Shown here in pieces: positions 27,257-37,000 of a stretch of DNA of 64,000 bases. The notes beneath the pieces were generated by a model. It ran no database searches, was not told the origin of the DNA, and was given only the letters and a program-made list of their open reading frames with translations. How positions within the stretch are numbered: the stretch's first letter is position 1; each line of letters starts with the position of its first letter. This DNA comes from a virus: positions 1-64,000 of the IMG/VR virus record IMGVR_UViG_3300032313_000500; one strand, 5' to 3'. Position numbers and translations under genes: made by a program.

Positions 27257-28598
27257 AGACGATGATACTGACGATTTTCCTTTGTGGCAACCCGAGGCCG
27301 GTTAAATGTGTGAATGCTCCAACAACGGAGTCAACTTGGTCGTCATGGTCGCACGCTTCAGGAAATGAGGAAAGTTCATCCATCCAGTCGCTCAACCACG
27401 TACCCCTTACAACTCTTACGTTTCCGTTGCCCACAGCCGCCGCAAATGGTCTAGCCCTGGTTAATTTATCACCAGTTGAGCGTATTCCTGCAAAATCAAA
27501 GCCGGGAACAACATATCTGGCATATTGGTCCACCAAGGCCTTGCCTGAAGAGCCAGGCTCCTGCTCCATCCTGATGGCGACTCCCCTGCCGTCCTCGTAG
27601 GCGGTCTGAGCGACCAGTTGCTCCACCTTCTCTCCTTTGACGCGGGCTCTCTTGACATCCAAGACATAAGCAACACCACCGTCAAAAAGCATCAATGTTC
27701 CGACTGTCCAGTCAGGGTTGGGGGTCGCATGGGACGGTTCAGTTGCTGCAAGGTCCCAGAAACGCACAGCCCTAGCCGCTGATGTGACGGTGGGCACCTC
27801 GTTGTTGTCAATTATTATTATATTTTCTCTTTCAAACAGGGTTCCCAGGGTGGTGCTCCACCAGTCACCTTCTTCTAGTCTTCGCCGTTCAACAGGGTCA
27901 AGAGCCTGAAGAGCCTGTCGGTAGGAGTCTGCGTCAATTCCAGGATTGTCTGTCAATTTTGACGGCACAAAAATGCGTCCCTTTTCCATTCCCTCAACGA
28001 TAAATCGCTGCCTAACCCAGTTGGGGGCGGGGTTTGATGCCGCCCTCATCCGAAGAGGAACCTGAGAAAGTGGTCCAGAGTTCGGACGACGGAGACGGGA
28101 GAACATGTACCTGTAGTCGGATTCTCGGATTTCGGTAACTTCATCCATTCCGATGAACTGAAATTCTGAACCCTTATAGCGAAGATAGTCGTTGGTGTTA
28201 TTTAAGTACCCAAAAGAGACTCTCGCACCAGAAGGGAAGGTGGCAACATAACTGTTTGCGTTCCAGTGAATTTCGTCAGAACCCTCTATCCATGTCTTGA
28301 ATCTGTCCATGAGAGCACCGGGAAGCGCCAAGTCGGCGTATGTACGCCTGAACAGAATTGCCGAATAGTTAGGCACATCTACATACTGAAGAGCAGACAT
28401 TAACAATGCAGAACTTTTGCCTCCACCTGCTGCTCCGCCAAATAACGCCTCAATACCGTTAGTTCTTAAAAAAACTTTTTGCGTGATAGATGCTTCCTCT
28501 GGACAGAATTCAGGTTTTTTAGGTTCTAAGTATTCAAGAACTTTTATCCAGTCGGTAGTCATGGTTTTCTTTCTGTAGGGCAATTGCACATTAGGCAT
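27255..28598 (-). CDS. terL: Terminase large subunit
   Basis: A 447-residue packaging motor. Walker A GGAAGGGKSS lies at residues 54-63, an ATPase coupling region contains 'RYKGSEFQFIGMDEVTE' (Walker B FIGMDE), and 'MRAASNP' is motif III. The C-terminal nuclease has VRFWDLAATEP, 'VLDVKRARVKGEKVEQL' and a final DHDDQVDSVVGAF acidic cluster. An internal ATG at 28560-28562 (MTTDW...) is an alternative start that would leave room for divergent promoters. The gene reads away from the portal, which is on the other strand. No small terminase was recognised nearby. Confidence 0.92.
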   Translation of the reverse strand: MPNVQLPYRKKTMTTDWIKVLEYLEPKKPEFCPEEASITQKVFLRTNGIEALFGGAAGGGKSSALLMSALQYVDVPNYSAILFRRTYADLALPGALMDRFKTWIEGSDEIHWNANSYVATFPSGARVSFGYLNNTNDYLRYKGSEFQFIGMDEVTEIRESDYRYMFSRLRRPNSGPLSQVPLRMRAASNPAPNWVRQRFIVEGMEKGRIFVPSKLTDNPGIDADSYRQALQALDPVERRRLEEGDWWSTTLGTLFERENIIIIDNNEVPTVTSAARAVRFWDLAATEPSHATPNPDWTVGTLMLFDGGVAYVLDVKRARVKGEKVEQLVAQTAYEDGRGVAIRMEQEPGSSGKALVDQYARYVVPGFDFAGIRSTGDKLTRARPFAAAVGNGNVRVVRGTWLSDWMDELSSFPEACDHDDQVDSVVGAFTHLTGLGLPQRKIVSIIV

Positions 28599-28623
28599 GT
28601 TTTATGCGCTACGGTGTGAGCAT

Positions 28624-28848
28624 ATGAATAATTTCATCACTAAAACGAAGTCTGTAAGTGTAAAGAGTATTAAGTTTTTATGGGGGGTAGTAAAAGAATT
28701 GTTAACACGCCCGTTCTTCGCCAACGTTTTAATGGTAGGATTTATATTATTTACAAGTATAGGGGCGAGCATGGTTTCGCCTGCTTTGGGTTTCATTGCG
28801 GCGGGTGTTACATGCGGAATTTTCGGTTTATTGCTAGGTCTTGAGTAA
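28624..28848 (+). CDS. Small membrane protein
   Basis: A 74-residue protein. A Lys-rich N-terminal 25 residues is followed by two hydrophobic segments (NVLMVGFILFTSIGASMVSP and ALGFIAAGVTCGIFGLLLGL). ATG at 28624 is preferred over the upstream frame opening at 28597, which would overlap the divergent terminase start. It ends three bases before the portal gene. It resembles a holin-like or membrane-anchored head factor; no specific family recognised. Confidence 0.5.
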   Translation: MNNFITKTKSVSVKSIKFLWGVVKELLTRPFFANVLMVGFILFTSIGASMVSPALGFIAAGVTCGIFGLLLGLE

Positions 28849-28851
28849 AAA

Positions 28852-30909
28852 ATGGCTTGGAACAACTTTAATAATAAATCACTGAACAATCAGTCCGCAA
28901 AGAGCGTAGGACCTGGCGCGCCAATTTCGCACAACCCCGGTTACGCAGGGAAGGCCTATTCCGACTCGTGGGATATTGAACGCGTTTATAAAGAAGGAAT
29001 GCAGAAAGTCACCTGGGTTGCTAGATGTATTGACGCAATCGCCGGAAACCAAGCAAGACTCCCGGTCGTGCTTAGGAAAGACAACTCTCCACAGGGTGAG
29101 ATTATTACGGGCTCAAAAGCAAAAAATTCAGAGATATTAAAAATTCTGAATACAAAATCCAATATAGGCGAAAATTCATTCATATTTAGATACAGGCTTT
29201 CTTCTCAACTTTTAATGAGCACCCGAGGCGTGTTTATAGAAAAAATTTACGGTAGGGACGGCGGCGTTATCGCTCTTAACCTCCTACCACCACAAAGTAC
29301 TGCTCCGATTCCCGACCCAAGAAACTTTGTTGCTGGGTACGAAGTAAAGATGCCAAACGGCAGCATTATAAACATGAAACCCAAAGATGTTATTTGGATT
29401 CGTAAGCCGCACCCATTAGACCCATATCTGTCAATGACCCCATTAGAGGCTGCTGGCATTGCTGTGGAAATAGAAAACTTGGCAAAGGTCTACAACAGAA
29501 ACTACCTACTCAACGATGGTCGCCCTGGCGGTCTCCTCGTTTTGCGTGGCGAAATTGACGATGATGACAAAGAAGAACTAAAAAGCAGATTTAGAGGAAA
29601 TATTGCTCGTGCTGGAGCAACGACTGTTATCTCATCCGACGACGGTGCCGACTTTGTTGACACCTCCGCTAGCCCCCGTGATGCTGCATACATTCAAATG
29701 CGCCAAATCACCAAAGAAGAGATTCTGGCATCTTTTGGTGTTCCTGAATCAGTTATCGGAAATGCCGCTGGCAGGACATTTTCTAATGCTGGCGAAGAAA
29801 TCCGAGTTTTTTGGAACGAAACAATGCTTCCACACTTGGAGCCAATTGCTCGCGCCTTGGACGAACTGGATGACCAGTATTATATTGATTTTGATGTTAG
29901 GAACGTCCCTGTACTGATTCTTTACGAACAGGAAAGAAACAGATACCTGAAAGACGAACTGGGTCAAGGTCTAATTAGTACTAACGAATACAGAATCGGT
30001 ACAGGCAGAAAAGAAGTTGAAAGCGACCTCGCTGATTCTCTTTTGATGAATCCAAACCTGACTCCAATTGCAAACACAAAGAAGAAGATGGAAGAACCTG
30101 CACAGGCTGGCGTAATGGGAGCACCAGGAGCACCAGGAATGCCAGGAATGCCACCAGGAATGCCAGGAATGCCAGGAATGCCTCCAGGGGCAGAGGGAAT
30201 GCCCCCAGACCCGACGACAATGCAAGGTGCCATGGAACTTGCAACACAAGGCGAGCAAATGGCGCAAGGAGCAGGAATGCCTCCAGTTGACGCGGCAATG
30301 TCTCCAGAGCAGGGAGCCATACCGACTGCTCCAGCGCAGGCATCTGCAAACTATTCAGCGCTACAAACCAAAACAGAGCAAGAGTGGCAAACAAAAGTTG
30401 ACACGACATTTAGCAGATGGACTGAGATTCTTGACAGAAGCCTAGAAAGGGTGTTTGAAAGACAGCAGAGAGTTGTTCTTGAAAAAGCATCTGGCATCAA
30501 ATCTAGAAAACTATTGGCAACAGGAGCGCTTGACGTTGAAAGCATATTTAGTACCGATATATGGGCTAAGCAGATAGACGAAGACATCAGGCCTGTTCTC
30601 AATGCAATTATCCAAGACGCACAAACAACGTATTCTGAAAAAAACCTTGTCAAGATGCCGTTGAAAAAAGAAGACATCGTTGCTCATGTCAACTCACAAA
30701 TTGCCAGAATTAAGTCAGTGAACGAAGAAACAGCACAAGAAATCAACAATGCGGTATATGCAACACTTGGTGTTCTTGGCGAAGAAGACAAGGTGACAAC
30801 CTTGAGAACCGCCCTTGTTGGAACCTTTACCAATCTTCTTGCTAAAAAGAAATCACAGATTGCCGAAGACGAAACACGTCGTGCGTGGTCAATGGGTTCA
30901 AACATCTAA
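28852..30909 (+). CDS. Portal protein with collagen-like insert
   Basis: A 685-residue HK97/SPP1-type portal. The core spans about residues 30-400: 'VTWVARCIDAIAGNQARLPVVL', 'LLMSTRGVFIEKIYGRDG', 'DVIWIRKPHPLDPYLSMTPLEAA', 'RNYLLNDGRPGGLLVL', 'EILASFGVPESVIGNA' and 'NEYRIGTGRKEVE'. A Gly-Met-Pro/Gly-Ala-Pro collagen-like stretch at about 420-450 leads into a Met/Ala/Pro-rich and then helical extension to 685, much longer than usual. It is the DNA gate of the head and starts the plus-strand head operon. Confidence 0.9.
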   Translation: MAWNNFNNKSLNNQSAKSVGPGAPISHNPGYAGKAYSDSWDIERVYKEGMQKVTWVARCIDAIAGNQARLPVVLRKDNSPQGEIITGSKAKNSEILKILNTKSNIGENSFIFRYRLSSQLLMSTRGVFIEKIYGRDGGVIALNLLPPQSTAPIPDPRNFVAGYEVKMPNGSIINMKPKDVIWIRKPHPLDPYLSMTPLEAAGIAVEIENLAKVYNRNYLLNDGRPGGLLVLRGEIDDDDKEELKSRFRGNIARAGATTVISSDDGADFVDTSASPRDAAYIQMRQITKEEILASFGVPESVIGNAAGRTFSNAGEEIRVFWNETMLPHLEPIARALDELDDQYYIDFDVRNVPVLILYEQERNRYLKDELGQGLISTNEYRIGTGRKEVESDLADSLLMNPNLTPIANTKKKMEEPAQAGVMGAPGAPGMPGMPPGMPGMPGMPPGAEGMPPDPTTMQGAMELATQGEQMAQGAGMPPVDAAMSPEQGAIPTAPAQASANYSALQTKTEQEWQTKVDTTFSRWTEILDRSLERVFERQQRVVLEKASGIKSRKLLATGALDVESIFSTDIWAKQIDEDIRPVLNAIIQDAQTTYSEKNLVKMPLKKEDIVAHVNSQIARIKSVNEETAQEINNAVYATLGVLGEEDKVTTLRTALVGTFTNLLAKKKSQIAEDETRRAWSMGSNI

Positions 30910-31017
30910 TTTCTGTAAATAGCAAAACCTATTTAAAGAAACAGCAATATCTGTATTCAATACTTGCAATCGTTTGAGTTCCTATCATTTATTATCAATT
31001 AGGACATTAGGAGCGAC

Positions 31018-34000
31018 ATGAGTCAGCAAGACATTCAATTTAAAGCCATTCCTGGCCAGTTCAACATTGACGAGGCTCAGGGCGTAGTTGAGTGTTTCGT
31101 CGCAGGTATCGGCAACAAAGATTCGGTTGGCGACGTTTTGATTACTGGGGCATTTACTAAAAGCCTTACCCGCCGCAAGCCTCGTGTTGTTTGGGGTCAC
31201 AACTGGAACGACCCAATCGGCAAAGTCCTTGAAATATATGAAGTTGCACCTGGGGATAGAAGACTCCCATCCAAGATGTTAAATGCTGGAATTGGCGGCC
31301 TTTACGCAAGAGTTCAGTTCAACCTCAACTCAGAAAAAGGTCGTGAGGCATTCGCCAACGTCGCTTTCTTCGGTCAAGAGCAAGAATGGTCAATCGGTTA
31401 TAAAACGCTTGATTCAATCTTTGACCCGAACATCCAAGCAAACATTCTAAAAGAAGTAGAACTTTACGAAGTATCGCCAGTACTACATGGTGCTAACCAA
31501 CTAACTGGAACAATTTCTGTAAAGTCTGACGAAACAGCCGAGAAGCACATGCCGGGAATGATGATGCCCCACCACGAAGGAATGGGTGCTGGTCCTAAAA
31601 TTGTTGTCGTAAGACAAAGCAACGATGACGACGACGATAAGCCGATTTTCTCAGAAGGTCTCGCTCAGGCACTTGGTGACAACGAAAAAGAAAGATTGAC
31701 ACGCGAACTGCAAGCCAGAAGCGGTTCATCAATTCAATTGGTTTCCGCTACAGAGAGTACGGCAAAGTTTAGAAGAATGACTTCTGATGGTCGTTCCGTA
31801 ATGTACAGAATTGGATACCACACTCCAGACAATTACGTTACCTTCATGTTTGGAAAGCCGGAACTGGCGGAAAGCCAACAACCGGGCGGTTCACGCACTG
31901 TTGTTCCGTCACAGATGCCTTCAATGCCAATGCAGGTTAAGCCACGAGTAACAACTGACTCAACAAACTATGTTGTTAGCCCTGAATACGTAATGCCAAA
32001 AGGCGAAGATTACGAAAAGTCAGCCTTTGACGAAGAACTAGAAAATCTTGCTCAAATTCTTGATGAGACATTTGATGTAAAAGTTGGAAGAACTCTTAGT
32101 TCTCGCAACATGTCAAAACTAAAAACTGTCCTAGAGACACTTCAGGATATTGTTTCATCAGCAGAAAAAGATGTTGAGTCAAAAAGCGATTACATCATTC
32201 CTGTCAAACTGGAAAATGCGTTTGAGACCAAGCAGTTACTTGACCCAATTTTTGATTACCACAGAGTTGAATCTCATGTGACAGAAGACGGAATAGTCAT
32301 CACAACAGGGGTAACTCAAGAATTTATAGAGGCCATTGGCGTGGCCGAAAAAGCCTTGGGGCGAACGCTGAGCGGTGGCCTGGGAAAATTAGGCCGCGCC
32401 GGTAGGGGCGCGGTAAACTTTGACCCAAAAGCATGGGACGGTGACGGAGACGGAATCGTACAAGAAGGAACACCGTACTCACGTCCAGCAATACCTGGAG
32501 TAAATGACCGCGCATCTGGCGGAAGAGTTGATGCCACTGCTGCAACCCGTGCATGGCAAAATCAACGCAGAGCCGGAATGGCATCACGTACTGGCCGTAT
32601 GGATGCAGATGACAACTTTGACGAATACGACGAAGCAATGGGTCCACCAATGCGTCGTGCAGGTAGAGGAATGGCTGAAGACCCAACTGGCGACGCTGCT
32701 TCAGAAAACCTTGATAGGGACAGAAACGCTGGCGCTGTAAGAAGAGGATTGAGTTCAAGCACACCAAAGCCTCGTAAAAAGTCAACCGATTACAAAAAAG
32801 ACAAAAACTACACAGACCTTGACGATGACGACAAGAAAATTGTAGACGTAATTCAAGAAGCAATAGAAAACGGCGAGATAACGGGTGAAAGTTATTGGTC
32901 GGATTGGGTGAGTAATACTCTTGGTGACTGGAGTCTGCAAGAACAGTACGAGGCTATTTATGGCAGGTCTGCTACTAGTGAAGACTTTCAAGAATCTGCC
33001 GACCAAAGCGGCAGTCGGTACAGAGATGGTGAAGGAAGATATGATGACGACATTGAGGAAGAATTCTATTCCGAATCAATAGCGGATGCATCCCCTCGTG
33101 AGAAACTAATAGGGCTAGTTGGAGAATACATGCCTGAGGGTTCAAAGTATGGCGACAAAAAGCACATTGCTGCACTTCGTCAATCTTTTTCTTCTGGAAG
33201 AAGCGGACTCAGTTCAAGCACTTCAGGTTCTAGAGGAAAACCGGAGCCGTTAAAGCGCGAGGGCGAATTTCACGGTGGGAATATCTACGACGAATTCAAT
33301 GGTCAATATGTTGAAGGTGAAGTAGTTGCTTTATCCGACCTTTATGGCGACGACAGACCAGGGTATGGAATAGTTGGTAGATACGACAGCGACGGAAGTG
33401 GCACTGTTGATTATTTCTACGGCGGAACGGACGACGAAGAATTTGAAACCATTGAGGATGCTATAGCGTTCTTGGAAAATGTTGAAAACGAAGCAGAAAA
33501 CGACAGATTCTATAACGAACCTGAATTTAGAAGCGTAGACCGTAAGCGTTCTGCTGGTAGACCTGGCGAAAGACCACTTGCAGGGTTTTCATCAAGCACC
33601 GCAGAGGTTGTGTCAAAAGATGACTTGCCAAAAGAACTTGTAAACGACGTAGCAAATGCTGCAGTTCGCGCCGTGGGCCGTAGTGGTGACGAGACACGAC
33701 TTATTGATGGGGCTAAAGAAGTATTGGCAAACCTTACTAGCGAAAAATTAAAAGACAGCGTCGGTAAGTCTATATCCAATGCAAGAAAACGATTAGCAGA
33801 AATGCTTTCTGACGAAAAAGTCATTGAAGAATTTCAGTCAAGAAAAGCAATTGAAGATTTTATGGACGAAGTGGGCTATGCCGTTCAAGAGATGCTTGAT
33901 TTACATGTTGGTTCTGTTAAAAAAAATGGAACCTCTGTTGAAAAAGAAGAAATTGAAGAAATTGTAGATAATGCAAAATCTAAATTTGATAATGATTTTA

Positions 34001-37000
34001 ATGAATTAGTTAAAGCGTCTAAAGAGTTTTGGAACAAGAGACGTAAGCCCGGCAGATTAGATGGCACTCCAGAAGAAGCAAAAAAAGAAGCAGCAATAGA
34101 TAGAAAAAATTTGATGGAAACCCTCAGGGAGGGTGGAGAGCCAGAAGACCTTGAATCAACGCTTGGTTCAATTTTTAAAATGTTTGATAATGATTCTGAA
34201 AAAATAATTTCCGGAACAATTTCTGTTGAAGATTTAAACTATCTAACAGAAAAAGCACTTGACCAAATTATTGAAAACGACCCATCAATTGACCCAGAAG
34301 AATTAGTAAACGAATTTGCTGAGGCTCTCCGTGAGGGAGCATCCAAGGATGGTGCAAACCCACTGATTGTTGCTTTAGCAAAAGAATTTGGCGATGAAAA
34401 GATTACTGGTGGCGACCTAATTGACTACCTGAATGACACTCGTCAAAATTCTGTTTACAGACCCGACAGAGGCAAGATTGAAAAAGAAAAACTTCGTGGC
34501 TTTGCTTCCAGGGTAGGCAATAACGACCCTGCCAACACTGGAGACGGAGAACGTGGTCTTGGTTCTTCATCCGATAAGCGTGAAATGGACATGACGCTTG
34601 CTGAATATGCAGAACTAGATAAAGTTCTTAAGAAATACATGGATGACAGCCAAGTAGACGGCATCGGTGCTGACGAAGACATGCAAGTAATTCAGGATAT
34701 TCTTGACAAACTTGATGAGAGTTCAGCCGCAAACGACTCAATTCCTCTTACGGACAAAGAAATTGACGACTACATGGACACTCTCACAAGAATGAGAGAC
34801 AACGGTCCAGTTGAAGATTTAGCAGATAAAGAATCAATAGACAAACTGATTGACTCCTTAAAGAAAACAAAAGAATCAACAGACGGAACCTACGAATCAG
34901 ATGCTCTTCAGCAGGCCGGAACAAGGCTCACTCCTCCTCCTGGCGGTCGTGGAAGAACCACAAAAGGCACTCGCCCATTCAAGAGTTCCAACGGAACAAT
35001 AAATCCACACAAAAAACTTGATTTTGAATTAGAAGATTCTGAAATTGGCGAACTTCGTGATGAACTTGATGGTTTTATGAAGATGACCAACAACCCTGGT
35101 CCACTTAGGGCTGTTGCTGAGAAACTAGAAAAAGCCACAAATGGCAAGTTTTCACTTGAAAAAGAAGAATACGAAGAAGTTGTAAAAGAAATAGAAAAAC
35201 TACGGACAGACAAAAAGATAGTTACATCAGACGTAATCGGACTTCTTGAGCAAGCAGCAGAATCCAAAAAAGGAAAGTACTCAAGCATTGAAGTCAATGG
35301 CGGACGAGGTTTCTCATCATCTACTGGTGGTGGCAAGAACAATGGAGCACCATCCGACATTCCCGAGACAATGCAAAAGCAATTACTCATGTGGGCTAGA
35401 CAGCAAAGAGGTCTTAGGCTCGCTCAAGAATCAGTTGAGAAGTTTGACAGGGACAAAGGAACTCTTCCAGCATCACATTGGAGAAGACTGCGCACCTTGT
35501 ATGAGAACATGGGACCAGGCTCAGCCAGTGGCGCTGCTCGCAGTGGTGGACGCAGAGGCATCTTCGGCCGTGGAAAAGATACTTCTCCGACTACGCAGGT
35601 TGGTCGTGGACCTTCCGCTGAAAGCAAACCACTACCCCAAGGCCTGCTTGATAACACAATGTCAAAAAATCCAATTGTCACAGATGGATTTACGGACATG
35701 AGGTCTGGAAGCATGGGTGGCTCACAGGGCGGAGGCGTATTCAAAGACCCAAAGACTGGTCAGGAATATTACATCAAGCCAGCAAAGACGCAGACTCATG
35801 CAGAAAACGAATCGCTAATGTCTCGTCTCTATGAAAGAATAGGTATTCCTGTTGCGAAAGTAAAAGTAGGAACCTACAAAGGTCGTCCAAAAATTGTTAG
35901 CATAATGATTCCAGGAGCAGAAAAAGTCAACCACGAATCCGAGATGAAAAAACCGGCGTGGAAGAAGGCGGTTCAAGATACTTTTGTGGCTAATGCGTGG
36001 CTTGCAAACTGGGACGCTGTTTCAAACGGCGGAAATACCATTAGGGGCGGAGACGGCAATGCGTACGTCGTTGATGTTGGCGGTGCTGGTCTTTTCCGAG
36101 CAAGAGGAGAAGCAAAGGGCTCGGCGTTTGGTCCTATCGTCGGGGAAATGGAATCCTTGAGAGACCCCAAACAGGACGGCGCTCAACGCGGTGTTGCATA
36201 CTGGGGAGATATTCCACCAGCAGAAATTGCTCGTCAGGTAAAAGTAATTGGAGCAATATCCGATTCTGAAATCAAACAAATGGTTGATGCGTTAATTTCT
36301 GACAAGGGTGAAGCAAAGAAACTTTCTGACACTCTTATTGCACGACGTGACTATCTCGTTCAAAACTGGAGCACTGGCAAAAACAGTGGCTCCGGCAGAA
36401 GAGGTCGTACTGGCTTTTCATCTAGAACAGACCCTAGCGACCTTTCCGACTACAGACCACCCCGGCGCACGCCTGGCGGAGTACCGGCAATGAGACCTGC
36501 CGATTTTGAAGTGCGAGCCGATAGCGAAGGCGTCACTGGTGTTGGCAAGGGTGGGGCAATGGGAACAAAGCCTGACAAAAAATTCTCTGGTGACTCTTTT
36601 GACCAAGTTAAGCCAGACAAGTGGGATGAACTCACAATTGACGAAAAATGGGAATGGATGCTTGGCGAAGGAAACCCTGAAAAGGGCGGAACCATGTCTC
36701 CTGCTGCGTACGAGGGCGCTATGAAGAAACTTGGCGACGAAGAAGCCAGAGAAGAAGCAAAGCGGATGTCTCCAGAAGAACGGAGAAAAGCCCGTACCGA
36801 GTCAAGAGAGAGCCAAAGAGCGCAACTTTCCGACAACGAAAAAGAAAGAATCTCTGCTGAAAGAGCAAAGCGTCAAGCAGATGCAGAAAGCCAATCCAAG
36901 CGAGTCAAGGAAGAGGCAACTGCAGAAAAAGCACAAGCCAAGAGACAGGCGCTTCTTGATGGTTTCAACGAATGGATTGATGACTCAGTCCGTCAACTTT

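Noticed and set aside
34908-35390. 160-codon minus-strand frame inside the protease polyprotein
   Set aside because: Ser/Pro-rich shadow of an Asp/Glu/Lys-rich gene on the plus strand; no start context and it crosses domain borders of the real protein.
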